13,841 nucleotides of DNA from an uncultured Erysipelotrichaceae bacterium (GTDB taxonomy: Bacteria > Bacillota_I > Bacilli_A > Erysipelotrichales > Erysipelotrichaceae). The notes beneath the pieces are model-generated. The model saw nothing but the letters and a program-made list of their open reading frames with translations. It searched no databases and had not been told where the DNA came from. Of this stretch, positions 1 to 7,492 are shown one piece after another. A program made the position numbers and the translations under genes. Location: NCBI GenBank assembly GCA_902795875.1, contig CADBND010000250.1:1-13841 (forward strand), read 5' to 3'. The number at the start of each line of letters is the position of its first letter. Within the stretch, counting starts at the first letter, position 1.

Positions 1-84
1 ATCGAAGTGGTCATAACGAGAACGACTCGAAATCGTTTGATCGCCAAAAGCGGTCCGTGGGTTCGAATCCCACCGTCTCCGCCA
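1..84 (+). tRNA. tRNA-Ser (anticodon CGA), 5' end cut by window edge
   Basis: This is the 3' portion of a serine tRNA. The anticodon stem pairs 21-25 with 33-37, and its loop (26-32, CTCGAAA) puts anticodon CGA at 28-30, which reads UCG. A long variable arm typical of class II tRNAs follows, with GATCGC paired to GCGGTC. The T arm holds GTTCGAATC, and the 3' acceptor strand CGTCTCC with discriminator G81 leads into an encoded CCA at 82-84. About 7-8 bases, the 5' acceptor strand, lie outside the window. A terminator-like hairpin follows at 99-134. Confidence 0.93.
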
Positions 85-98
85 TTTGAAAAAGAAGG

Positions 99-134
99 GG
101 CTGTTACGAAATGAAAGCTTTGTAACAGCCTTTT
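99..134 (+). terminator. Rho-independent terminator downstream of tRNA-Ser
   Basis: GGCTGTTAC (99-107) pairs with GTAACAGCC (122-130), with a small inner AAAGCTTT palindrome, and TTTT follows at 131-134. It lies 14 bases after the tRNA CCA end, so it probably ends the tRNA transcript. Its left arm is also the left terminal repeat of the possible mobile element. Confidence 0.65.
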
Positions 135-196
135 AAAACGTCTATTTTCCTAGTGAATGATACTTGTTTGTTTGTATATCAAGATATAATCACCTG

Positions 197-316
197 GTTC
201 CCCATAAGTATACATAAGGGGAACTAAGACAGATGATATGATAATAATGATCAGAACAGTTGTTCCTGATTAGAAAATCGCCAGAGGGTTGGAGTCCCGG
301 AGCGGTTTTTTATTTT
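197..316 (+). ncRNA. Candidate structured small RNA
   Basis: Three successive foldable segments lie in a gene-free stretch. GTTCCCC (197-203) pairs with GGGGAAC (218-224). ATCAGAACA pairs with TGTTCCTGAT (249-269), with one bulge. AAAATCGC (274-281) pairs with GCGGTTTT (302-309), enclosing a GGG/CCC inner stem, and T-rich sequence follows to 316, which makes this last segment a terminator. A TATAAT at 185-190 lies just upstream, with a TTGTTT at 164-169 but only 15 bases between them. The arrangement is that of a roughly 120-nt independently transcribed RNA, or of folded DNA inside the element. I recognise no known RNA family. Confidence 0.3.
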
Positions 317-571
317 AATGACGATAAAAGAGGGTGATTACGGTCTGACTGAATCAGTCATTTCGTAACAGCCCCTTTTAAATTTATACTCAAAAAAGAA
401 AGTACAGATCATAAAAAAGATAAGCCCTTCATTCATTCTGTTTGGGGATCGATATATTAAGGATCACCTTTCGATTTCATAAATAGGATCGCATTTTTAT
501 TGAACTCATTGAAAACAGGAGATCTGTTCTGATCGAAATATAAAAAGTACCATATCTGTGGTTGTATCTGT

Positions 572-580
572 TGCTATAAT
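572..580 (+). promoter_or_regulatory. Extended -10 promoter of pyk
   Basis: TGCTATAAT (572-580) is a consensus extended -10 element. No good -35 is seen, as is usual for this class. Transcription would start near 587, giving a leader of about 20 nt before the ATG at 606, with GAGAGGAA (591-598) as the ribosome binding site. The stretch between the inverted-repeat element and this promoter (378-571) shows no gene or other clear signal. Confidence 0.6.
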
Positions 581-605
581 GGAGGTAACAGAGAGGAACA
601 GAATA

Positions 606-1967
606 ATGAAAAAGACCAAGATCGTTTGTACGATCGGTCCCGCTTCGAATAATGAAGAGACTTTGAAGCGGATGATCGATGCAGGAATGAATGTGGCCAG
701 GTTCAACTTTTCGCATGGTTCCCATGAGGTGCAGAAGCAGAATCTGGATCTGGTGAGAAGGGTCCGTGAGGAACTTGGTGTTCCGATTGCGACGATGATG
801 GATACCAAGGGTCCTGAGATCCGTTTCCGGGATTTTGAGAACGGAAAGATCACGCTTGTGAAAGGCCAGGATTTCACTTTAACGACGGAAGACATGCTTG
901 GCAACAGTGAGATGGGTTCCATCACTTATGCGGGTCTTCCGGGTGATGTGTCGGTAGGAAATTTTCTTCTGGTGAACGATGGTCTGATACAGTTGCAGAT
1001 AACCGGGATCGAGAAGGATAAGATCATGACCAAGGTCATCGTCGGCGGCGATGTTTTGAATCATAAGGGGATCAATGCGCCGGGTGCGGAACTGAAGATG
1101 CCTTTCATTTCCGAGCAGGATAAGAAGGATATCCTTTTCGGTATTGAACAGGATTACGATTATATCGCTTTGTCTTTCGTGAGGAATGCGAAGGATGTCG
1201 ATGCGGTGAGGACGATATTGGATTTCAACGGTTCGAAGATGAAGATCATTGCGAAGATCGAGTCGACGCAGGGTGTTGAGAATCTCGATTCGATCCTTGA
1301 GGCGGCGGATGGCTTGATGGTGGCTCGCGGCGATATGGGGGTGGAGTTACCGCCTGAGCAGGTTCCTTATATTCAGAAACAGATGATCGAGAAGGCGAAT
1401 GCTGCCGGCAAGATCACGATCTGTGCGACGCAGATGCTGGAGTCGATGACGCATAATGCCAGACCGACAAGAGCGGAAGTCGGTGATGTGGCCAATGCCG
1501 TATATCAGGGAGCGACGGCAGTCATGCTTTCGGGAGAATCGGCCGCCGGTGATTATCCGGTGGAGTCGGTGGAGATGATGGCCAGGATCGCCAGGGAGAC
1601 GGAGAGTCACCTGCATAACGAGTATCAGCCTGCCGATGATTCACAGCGCAGTATCGTTGGAAAGGCAGCTTGCGATCTGGCGGATGTGCTCGGTGTGGAT
1701 AAGATCATCGTCTATACCGATACGGGAAGATCTCCTGCCGTGGTATCGCAGATCAAGCCAAAGACACCGATCATCGTCATGACAAGAAATGAGAAGGTCT
1801 ATTACCAGTCAGCGCTTCTTTACGGTGTGGAGCCGGTCAGAATACCGGACATCATCGAAGATGAGAATCTGGAACCTAAGACCAGGGAATATATGGCTTC
1901 GGCCGGTGTGAAGTCGGCGGTCTTACTTTTCGGACACGCGATCGATTCGATCAAGGTACTCAATTAG
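606..1967 (+). CDS. pyk: Pyruvate kinase
   Basis: It transfers phosphate from phosphoenolpyruvate to ADP, the last step of glycolysis, in the cytoplasm. The 453-aa product opens with the family's canonical TKIVCTIGPAS (4-14). It carries ARFNFSHG (31-38), DTKGPEIR (66-73), the catalytic-lysine stretch IIAKIES (K217, E219), the metal-site motif MVARGDMGVE (238-247) and ATQMLESM (274-281). The GNSEM segment (99-103) matches the part of E. coli PykF around the glutamate associated with K+ dependence, so a K+-dependent enzyme is likely. An in-frame GTG at 558 would extend the protein, but that extension spans the promoter. The ATG at 606 has a proper ribosome binding site and restores the family start. 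There is no C-terminal PEP-utiliser domain, and the length is slightly below the usual 470 or so. It is transcribed alone, between its own promoter and terminator. Confidence 0.97.
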   Translation: MKKTKIVCTIGPASNNEETLKRMIDAGMNVARFNFSHGSHEVQKQNLDLVRRVREELGVPIATMMDTKGPEIRFRDFENGKITLVKGQDFTLTTEDMLGNSEMGSITYAGLPGDVSVGNFLLVNDGLIQLQITGIEKDKIMTKVIVGGDVLNHKGINAPGAELKMPFISEQDKKDILFGIEQDYDYIALSFVRNAKDVDAVRTILDFNGSKMKIIAKIESTQGVENLDSILEAADGLMVARGDMGVELPPEQVPYIQKQMIEKANAAGKITICATQMLESMTHNARPTRAEVGDVANAVYQGATAVMLSGESAAGDYPVESVEMMARIARETESHLHNEYQPADDSQRSIVGKAACDLADVLGVDKIIVYTDTGRSPAVVSQIKPKTPIIVMTRNEKVYYQSALLYGVEPVRIPDIIEDENLEPKTREYMASAGVKSAVLLFGHAIDSIKVLN

Positions 1968-1976
1968 AACTGATGG

Positions 1977-2006
1977 CCGGCGAAAGATCTCGCCGGTCTT
2001 TTCTTT
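1977..2006 (+). terminator. Rho-independent terminator of pyk
   Basis: CCGGCGA (1977-1983) pairs perfectly with TCGCCGG (1990-1996) around a 6-nt loop, followed by TCTTTTCTTT. It starts 10 bases after the pyk stop codon. Confidence 0.9.
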
Positions 2007-2077
2007 TGATAATGTTCATGGCTTATGTACGGCGCATGTCTTAAAATAGAGAAGAGAAAACAACGGAGGAATATTAT

Positions 2078-3106
2078 ATGGCGTTTGATGAGAAATACTG
2101 TCTCGATGTGCTGGAGAAGCTTCTGGCGATCGATTCGACGACGGGTCAATATGTGCAGATCGAAGAATGTGTGACAAAGATGGTGGAGAAGATGGGATAT
2201 TCCTGTCTGCACACCCACAAGGGCGGTCTGATCTGTGATCTGGGCGGAGAGGGTGATCCTCTTCTGGTGACGGCACATCTGGATGATATCGGTCTGATGG
2301 TGAGACATATCAATGCGGACGGTACTTTGAATGTCTGTCCGGTCGGCGGTCTTTATCCTTTCTATTGCATGATGGAGAATGTCAATGTACATACCCGTGA
2401 CGGCAAGGTTTATACCGGTACGGTGAACCGCATTCCGAATTCCATTCATGTCACAGAAGAGGAACTTCGGGATGTGCTGCCGGATTTCCGCAAGAATGTC
2501 TGTGTCACCCTCGATGAGGATGTGAAGTGTGCGCAAGATACACGGGATCTGGGCATCGAGACCGGTGATATGATCGGCATCGATCCGCGTTTCCGTGTCG
2601 TCAACGGTTATATCAAATCACACTTCGTGGATGATAAGGCTTGTGCTGCGGTCCTTTTGACTTTCATGCGTGCCCTGAAAGAAGAAGGTGTGAAACTGAA
2701 CAGAAAGGTCTATGCGTATTTTGCGGCTTATGAGGAGATCGGACATGGTACGACTTATATGCCGGATGATGTGAAAGATGTATTGGCGATCGATATCGCA
2801 CCTTTGGGTCCGGAACAGAATTCGGATGAAAGAAAGGTTTCGATCTTCGCGAAGGATTCCCGCTTCCCGTATCATTACGAGATGACTAATGAACTTCGAA
2901 GAGCGGCGATCGATAAGAAGGTCGATTATGTGATGGATGTCTTCACACCGCATTACGGTACGGATGCCGATGGCAGTATCCTGGCAGGATACGATATCCG
3001 TCATGTGGCGATCGGTCCGGGTACCGCGAATACACATGGCTATGAACGTACGCATGTCGATGGTCTGAAGAATACCTACGATCTGCTCAGGGCTTATATC
3101 GGTTAA
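2078..3106 (+). CDS. M42-family metallopeptidase (glutamyl aminopeptidase/endoglucanase-like)
   Basis: This is a cytosolic two-metal peptidase of the M42 (TET/PepA-like) family, which trims peptides. The 342-aa length is typical. Expected metal and catalytic residues are present: H67 and D69 in TAHLDDIG, D185 in FVDDKA, E219/E220 in YEEIGHG, D239 in AIDIA, and a C-terminal histidine in THGYERTH (H320 or H326). GGAGG at 2065-2069 sits 8 bases before the ATG. A TAAAAT at 2042-2047 could be a -10 element, but no matching -35 is obvious. It is the first gene of a four-gene operon. The M29 aminopeptidase begins four bases after its stop, which suggests a shared role in peptide turnover. Substrate specificity cannot be read from the sequence. 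Confidence 0.92.
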   Translation: MAFDEKYCLDVLEKLLAIDSTTGQYVQIEECVTKMVEKMGYSCLHTHKGGLICDLGGEGDPLLVTAHLDDIGLMVRHINADGTLNVCPVGGLYPFYCMMENVNVHTRDGKVYTGTVNRIPNSIHVTEEELRDVLPDFRKNVCVTLDEDVKCAQDTRDLGIETGDMIGIDPRFRVVNGYIKSHFVDDKACAAVLLTFMRALKEEGVKLNRKVYAYFAAYEEIGHGTTYMPDDVKDVLAIDIAPLGPEQNSDERKVSIFAKDSRFPYHYEMTNELRRAAIDKKVDYVMDVFTPHYGTDADGSILAGYDIRHVAIGPGTANTHGYERTHVDGLKNTYDLLRAYIG

Positions 3107-3110
3107 ACAT

Positions 3111-4346
3111 ATGGTCAGCGAAAAGATGTACGACAAGCTGGCGGAGCTGGCGATAAAAAAGGGTGTTAATCTACAAAAGGGTCAGCCGCTTGTGATCAGG
3201 GCAAATGTGCGAGATATCGCTTTTGTCCGAAAGGTCGTGAAGGCGGCTTACGAAAACGGTGCGAAGTCGGTGAGTATCGACTGGCGGGACGAGGAACTGA
3301 GCCGGATGAATTATTCCTATCAGTCATTGGAGACTCTTTCGGATATTCCACAGTGGATCTACGATAAAACAAAGCTTCAGCACGATCAGAAGACCTGTTA
3401 TCTGAGTATCGATTCGGACAAGCCGGGTGCTTTGAAGGGTGTGGACAGCAATAAGCTGAATGCCTATCAGCAGGCCTATTACCGCAAGATGGATGATCTG
3501 ATGGCCTATACCATGAACAACGAGGGACAGTGGTGCATACTGGGTGTTCCTTCTGTGGAGTGGGCGAAGGTCGTCTTCCCCGATTTGGACGATAAGGAAG
3601 CCTATGAGAAACTAGGTGATGCGATCTTTGCGGTGACAAGGGTAAGTGAGGATAACGATCCGATCGGCGAATGGGAAAGACACGACAAGGAACTGATCGA
3701 ACATGCCCGTAAACTGAACGATCTGGATTTGAAGGCTCTTCATTTTACAAGTGAGCTGGGGACGGATTTGACCGTGGAACTTGTGGAAGATCACATCTGG
3801 GTAGGCGGCGGCTGTACGACACCGGAGGGTGTCTTCTTTGATCCGAACATGCCTACAGAGGAGTGCTTCTGCATGCCTCTTAAGACAGGCGTGAACGGAG
3901 TCGTCTATGCTTCCAGACCTTTGAGCTACAATGGCAAGGTGATCGAAGATTTCTGGTTCCGTTTCAAGGACGGAAAGGTCGTGGAATACGATGCGAAGAA
4001 GGAAAAGGATTCCTTGAAGCGGCTACTGGAATTCGATGAGGGTTCTTCCTATCTGGGAGAAGTGGCACTGGTCCCTTACGATTCTCCTGTCAGCAAGTCC
4101 GGTATCCTTTTCTTCAATACGCTATATGATGAAAATGCCGCCTGTCATCTGGCTTTGGGCAGACCGTATCCGGAGAACATCAAGGGCGGTGAAGAGATGT
4201 CGAAAGAGGAATTGAAGGCACACGGTGCCAACGATTCCCTTCAGCATGAGGATTTCATGTTTGGTACGAAAGAGATGAATATCGACGGTATCGGCAAAGA
4301 CGGGAAGATCACACCGGTCTTCCGTGAAGGGAACTTCGTCTTGTGA
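3111..4346 (+). CDS. M29-family aminopeptidase (AmpS/PepS-like)
   Basis: This is a metal-dependent exo-aminopeptidase of the M29 thermophilic-peptidase family, at the usual 411 aa. The family's metal ligands and surroundings are visible: PNMPTEECF (E250/E251), LGEVALVP (E317), the AACHLALGRPYP stretch (H346, Y353) and QHEDFMFG (H379, D381). The numbering nearly coincides with that of characterised M29 enzymes. The ATG at 3111 lies four bases after the upstream stop and has no clear ribosome binding site, so translation is probably coupled to the M42 gene. An alternative ATG at 3126 has no better site. Its stop codon overlaps the start of the transporter gene (TGATG). Confidence 0.93.
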   Translation: MVSEKMYDKLAELAIKKGVNLQKGQPLVIRANVRDIAFVRKVVKAAYENGAKSVSIDWRDEELSRMNYSYQSLETLSDIPQWIYDKTKLQHDQKTCYLSIDSDKPGALKGVDSNKLNAYQQAYYRKMDDLMAYTMNNEGQWCILGVPSVEWAKVVFPDLDDKEAYEKLGDAIFAVTRVSEDNDPIGEWERHDKELIEHARKLNDLDLKALHFTSELGTDLTVELVEDHIWVGGGCTTPEGVFFDPNMPTEECFCMPLKTGVNGVVYASRPLSYNGKVIEDFWFRFKDGKVVEYDAKKEKDSLKRLLEFDEGSSYLGEVALVPYDSPVSKSGILFFNTLYDENAACHLALGRPYPENIKGGEEMSKEELKAHGANDSLQHEDFMFGTKEMNIDGIGKDGKITPVFREGNFVL

Positions 4347-5215
4347 TGAAAAGAAAGGCCGCTTTCCTTGTCTTGCTGGCGGCTGTCCTGTGGGGAAGCA
4401 ACGGGATCTTCGTTAAGATCCTTTCAGGTAAGGATCTGAGCGGTCTGGAGATGACCTGTTCAAGACTGGTGATATCGGCTGTCCTGGATGGGATCTTTGT
4501 CTATATAAAAGACAAGAGGTGTTTTCAGATCGACAGGGAAGCTTTCTTTTACAGCTTTTCGATCGGACTTATCGGCATCTGCGGTTTTCTGATCCTGTAC
4601 AACATCTGTATCGGCAGGGTCGGAATGGGTGTTGCGGGTGTTCTGATCTATCTGATGCCGGTATTCGTGACGGCATACAGCGTCCTGTTCAAAAAGGAGC
4701 GTCTGACTTCAGTAAAGATCCTGGCACTCGTCCTGAATCTTGTGGGATGTGCCCTGGTCAGCGGGATCGCTTCGGGAGGAAACTTCGATCTTCTGGGCAT
4801 CGTTACGGGCGTTCTTACAGCCCTGTGCTATGCCTTCAACAATATCGTCTTAGGCGATAAGCTGAAAGACCATCCTGCTTTGACGAAACTGTTTTATCCG
4901 GCTTTTTCGGCAGGGATCATCTCCTTAACTTATCTATTGCTGAAGTCGGATATCGGAAGGATCGTTTCCGTTATGACGGGCGATCCAAAGCTCTTACTGA
5001 TGTATTTTCTCTGGGCAGTATGCTGCTCACTGTTACCTTATTATCTGTTCAATGTGGCACTGTCGAGTCTCGATCTGATGAGCGCATCTTTGCTTTCAAC
5101 GTTTGAGCCGGTAGCTGCCGTACTGTTTGGAATATTCCTGTTTCAGGAAAAGATCGATCTGTTCGGGATGATCGGTGTGCTGTTCGTACTGATATCACTG
5201 ATCCTCGTCGGATAG
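4346..5215 (+). CDS. EamA/DMT-family transporter
   Basis: An integral membrane protein of 289 aa with about ten hydrophobic segments, in the two-repeat layout of the drug/metabolite transporter superfamily. The first repeat opens with AAVLWGSNGIFVK (12-24), and the second ends with the typical STFEPVAAVLFGIFLFQEK (251-269). Members export or import amino acids, nucleotides and other metabolites, and the substrate here is unknown. The ATG at 4346 shares one base with the preceding stop. A GTG three bases earlier is possible, but adds only one residue. Its place between two peptidases and a nicotinamidase-like gene makes an amino-acid or metabolite exporter plausible, by inference only. Confidence 0.92.
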   Translation: MKRKAAFLVLLAAVLWGSNGIFVKILSGKDLSGLEMTCSRLVISAVLDGIFVYIKDKRCFQIDREAFFYSFSIGLIGICGFLILYNICIGRVGMGVAGVLIYLMPVFVTAYSVLFKKERLTSVKILALVLNLVGCALVSGIASGGNFDLLGIVTGVLTALCYAFNNIVLGDKLKDHPALTKLFYPAFSAGIISLTYLLLKSDIGRIVSVMTGDPKLLLMYFLWAVCCSLLPYYLFNVALSSLDLMSASLLSTFEPVAAVLFGIFLFQEKIDLFGMIGVLFVLISLILVG

Positions 5216-5232
5216 AAAAGTGGGAGGCCAAA

Positions 5233-5763
5233 ATGAAAAAGATACTGATCGTTGTAGATATGCAGAAGGATTTTATCGACGGTTCTCTGGGTACGAAGGA
5301 AGCTGTTTCCATCGTCGACAATGTCGTCAAAGAGATCAAAAAGGGATATGATCTCATCATCTGTACGCGTGACACGCATCATGAGGACTATCTTTCCAGC
5401 AACGAAGGAAAACATCTTCCTGTCGTGCATTGCGTGAAGGGAAGCGAAGGATGGCAGATCGATCCGAAAGTCATGAAGGCAGTTGAAGAGATGGGAAACT
5501 ATCAGATCATCGACAAGCCGACTTTCGGTTCGGAAAAGATGGTGGAGATCCTGAAAGAGATGGACAAGGAAGAAAAGATCGAAGAGATCACACTGCTGGG
5601 GCTTTGCACGGATATCTGCGTCGTGTCCAACGCCTTATTAGTCAAGGCAGCGTTCCCGGAGATCCGTGTCAGTGTCAAAAAAGACTGTTGTGCCGGTGTG
5701 ACACCGGAAAGCCATGAAGCAGCTCTGACCACGATGAAGATGTGTCAGATCGAAGTGGAATAG
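5233..5763 (+). CDS. Cysteine hydrolase, nicotinamidase/isochorismatase family
   Basis: The 176-aa protein has the catalytic triad of the family: D9 (VVDMQKDF), K95 (DKPTFGS) and C129 (LGLCTDICVV). Candidate metal ligands resemble those of nicotinamidase: D47 and H49/H50 in TRDTHHEDY, then H61 and H66 in HLPVVHCVKGSEGW. I therefore favour nicotinamidase (nicotinamide to nicotinate, for NAD salvage) over isochorismatase, with moderate confidence in the exact substrate. GGGAGG at 5222-5227 gives a 5-nt spacing to the ATG. It follows the transporter by 17 bases and is the last gene of the operon, before a strong terminator. If it is a nicotinamidase it could recycle nicotinamide released by NAD-consuming enzymes, but a link to the convergent accessory operon is speculation. 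Confidence 0.85.
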   Translation: MKKILIVVDMQKDFIDGSLGTKEAVSIVDNVVKEIKKGYDLIICTRDTHHEDYLSSNEGKHLPVVHCVKGSEGWQIDPKVMKAVEEMGNYQIIDKPTFGSEKMVEILKEMDKEEKIEEITLLGLCTDICVVSNALLVKAAFPEIRVSVKKDCCAGVTPESHEAALTTMKMCQIEVE

Positions 5764-5765
5764 AA

Positions 5766-5795
5766 AAAAACGATATGGGAGACTATATCGTTTTT
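5766..5795. terminator. Bidirectional terminator between convergent operons
   Basis: AAAAACGATAT (5766-5776) pairs perfectly with ATATCGTTTTT (5785-5795) around an 8-nt loop. A runs on one side and T runs on the other let it work for the + strand operon ending at 5763 and for the - strand operon ending at 5814. Confidence 0.85.
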
Positions 5796-5813
5796 AAACA
5801 TAAGAGTATCGAT

Positions 5814-6572
5814 CTATTTGATTGTCACGTTATCTTCTATTTCAAAGGTATAGACATTTACTTTATGTGAATTTGCGGTCGAAGCATCCAGGGCAATGAT
5901 CCCTTCATCGATGAATGGACCAAAGTCTGCATCTTTACCGTATTCACTTCCTTTTCCATGCAGACGGTAATGACCCCACGAAGTATTCCAATGTCCGCAG
6001 AAGATCGTCTTTCCTTCTTCTCTGATGCCCTTGGACCAGGCTTCCATGCCGTTAAGCCATGTCGCATCATAGAATTCCTCGATTGAAGCGTTTCGCCAGT
6101 CTTCAATTGGCTTATAGTACGCAGTGGCAAATCTGTCGTTGTGATAAACACAGGGTATCCAGCCATGGACAAAGATGCGATCACCGATCTCGTAATACCA
6201 GTGCCATGATCTCTTGTATTCGTTCCAGAGCCTGTTGTTTTTCAGATCGGCGATCGTGTCGTCTTCGTTTTCCGAGATATTGACGGCAGTCTTCATGGTG
6301 CCGTTATTGATGTCAGCACCATTGAAGTTTCCTCTTCTGATCATGAGCTCCATCATGATCTCGTGGTTTCCGATGACACAGAGTTTTCTTTCTTCCGGCA
6401 GGGAATCGATAAAGGTCAGTATCTCTTTGGATTTTGGACCGCGGTCGCACAAGTCACCTAAGCAGATGAGGATATGGTCCTTATTGCCTGAATCAAAACC
6501 CGCTTCATTTAAAGCAGTCATCAGTTCATCATAAAAGGAGTGGGCATCGCCAAAGACAAAGAACTTTTTCAT
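5814..6572 (-). CDS. PPP-type serine/threonine phosphatase-like metallophosphoesterase
   Basis: The 252-aa protein shows the dinuclear-metal signature of calcineurin-like phosphoesterases in order: GDAHSF (8-13, D9 and H11), GDLCDRGPKS (39-48), GNHE (68-71), FVHGW (134-138, H136) and FCGHWNTSWGH (191-201). The GDxxDRG and GNHE spacing is that of the PPP protein-phosphatase class, including phage lambda phosphatase and PrpA-like enzymes, so it likely removes phosphate from proteins or small phospho-compounds. The ATG overlaps the upstream stop by four bases (ATGA), with GAGGT as the ribosome binding site. It is the last gene of the accessory - strand operon and ends at the shared terminator. 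The substrate is unknown. Confidence 0.9.
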   Translation of the reverse strand: MKKFFVFGDAHSFYDELMTALNEAGFDSGNKDHILICLGDLCDRGPKSKEILTFIDSLPEERKLCVIGNHEIMMELMIRRGNFNGADINNGTMKTAVNISENEDDTIADLKNNRLWNEYKRSWHWYYEIGDRIFVHGWIPCVYHNDRFATAYYKPIEDWRNASIEEFYDATWLNGMEAWSKGIREEGKTIFCGHWNTSWGHYRLHGKGSEYGKDADFGPFIDEGIIALDASTANSHKVNVYTFEIEDNVTIK

Positions 6573-7057
6573 TGTCTGACCTCATAATTGATCTTTTTGT
6601 AATAGGGACGCATGTCTGCCTTTCCGGTTTCATTATTGTTAATAGGATAATTGATATAGTCTTTTTGTTCTTCGTTATCGATCGTTAATTCTTCAGCGTT
6701 TCTTCCATCTTTGTTTTCTTCAAGATGTTTCCGGAAACATTCCTCACACCAGGGAAGCATCCATCCGTCATCTCTCATTTTGACTGGGAAAGCACCGCAC
6801 CTTACACAGGTGTGTTCCGAGATGTATTCCCAGGCAGCCTGATGTTCTCTCCAATCTTCAGGTCCATTATAGAGGTCAAAAGTCAGAGAACCGTATTTCT
6901 CTTTGATATCACCGACTTCTGCTTTTTCAAGGCAATCGTGTTCAGTTAATACTTCTTTCAGATCTTCAAGAAATGTTTCCCCGAAGCGGATCCACCAGCC
7001 GGAAGGTATATTGGCTTTGAAGTGTTCTTTTGTTTCTATGAGTTTACTTGCTTTCAT
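6569..7057 (-). CDS. Zinc-ribbon protein of unknown function
   Basis: A 162-aa protein with two CxxC knuckles, C84/C87 and C104/C107, which probably bind one zinc. An IKEKYGSLTF stretch (51-60) precedes them. From memory, this layout (a KEKYG/FG-L-F stretch followed by C-G and C-C knuckles) recurs in phage and accessory-island hypotheticals, but no function is known to me. The C-terminal third is hydrophilic with no recognised motif. The start overlaps the 3' end of the 116-aa gene by 14 bases and has no ribosome binding site, so translation is probably coupled. Its stop overlaps the phosphatase start by four bases, so the two are likely made together. Confidence 0.8.
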   Translation of the reverse strand: MKASKLIETKEHFKANIPSGWWIRFGETFLEDLKEVLTEHDCLEKAEVGDIKEKYGSLTFDLYNGPEDWREHQAAWEYISEHTCVRCGAFPVKMRDDGWMLPWCEECFRKHLEENKDGRNAEELTIDNEEQKDYINYPINNNETGKADMRPYYKKINYEVRQ

Positions 7058-7394
7058 CGTTGTTTTTGTTTAAATAATTTAGGGCATCATCAAAGGAACG
7101 GTTGTGATTATGGACGATCGTCACTCCGTCATCCTCGCCGATCGCGGCATATAAGACCACATCCTTCGGCAATCCGGAATAGCGGAATGTATCTTCGTCA
7201 TATACAAGCCTGTATATGATCGCTTCACATGTTCTTTTATCAAAGCCCCAGGAATATTGGAGGACGATCCGATCGCCTGTATCGATCCTCTTACACTTCA
7301 AAAGGTCGATCCCAAGACACCACACATGATGATCGAGGGTCACAAAAACTTCTTGAAGATCGTGGATCCCATATTTTTCTATGACCTTATTCAT
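7044..7394 (-). CDS. Hypothetical protein, 116 aa
   Basis: I do not recognise this small soluble protein. It has no membrane segment or signal peptide. A histidine-rich patch, TIVHNHNRSFDDALNYL (92-108), lies near the C terminus, and the N-terminal part (LQEVFVTLDHHVW, 13-25) looks beta-rich. Its ATG overlaps the stop of the 28-aa ORF by four bases (ATGA), and its end overlaps the zinc-ribbon gene by 14 bases. It therefore sits in a chain of translationally coupled genes, which is the main evidence that it is real. Confidence 0.72.
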   Translation of the reverse strand: MNKVIEKYGIHDLQEVFVTLDHHVWCLGIDLLKCKRIDTGDRIVLQYSWGFDKRTCEAIIYRLVYDEDTFRYSGLPKDVVLYAAIGEDDGVTIVHNHNRSFDDALNYLNKNNDESK

Positions 7395-7477
7395 TTTGAT
7401 CCTCTTCTGCAGCGGGATCTCTCATTTCCCATCTTATGAAACGGATATTTCTTCGCAAGTCCTTCTCTGCCGAACAT
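7391..7477 (-). CDS. Small basic ORF, 28 aa
   Basis: A short ORF starting MFGREGLAKKYPF and ending in an Arg/Lys-rich tail. The evidence is contextual. A near-perfect ribosome binding site, AAAGGAGG (7483-7490), lies 5 bases before the ATG at 7477 (another ATG at 7480 is too close to it). The stop overlaps the start of the 116-aa gene as ATGA. It could be a leader peptide that couples translation of the next gene, or a functional small basic protein. No homologue is known to me. Confidence 0.55.
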   Translation of the reverse strand: MFGREGLAKKYPFHKMGNERSRCRRGSK

Positions 7478-7492
7478 CATATCCTCCTTTTC

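Larger units (their letters stand above)
95..377. mobile_element. Possible non-autonomous element (MITE-like) with 20-bp terminal inverted repeats
   Basis: The 20 bases at 95-114 and the reverse complement of 358-377 are identical, and begin with aaggggctgttac. No coding sequence lies between them. A GGGGCTG end is seen in several IS families, so the simplest reading is a roughly 280-bp MITE or an internally deleted insertion sequence placed just after the tRNA gene. A partial third copy of the repeat, inverted, sits at 121-134 and forms a hairpin with the left end. A perfect short dyad, TGACTGA-A-TCAGTCA, abuts the right repeat at 346-360. No clear target-site duplication is seen, and the family cannot be assigned from the sequence alone. 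Confidence 0.45.

Noticed and set aside
1964..2536. Long - strand ORF (190 aa) opposite the M42 peptidase gene
   Set aside because: It lies antisense to a clear enzyme with all catalytic motifs, has no ribosome binding site, and its His/Arg/Ile-rich composition is typical of a shadow frame.
2618..3136. Second - strand ORF (172 aa) opposite the M42 peptidase
   Set aside because: Shadow of the sense codons, with no homology pattern and no translation signal.
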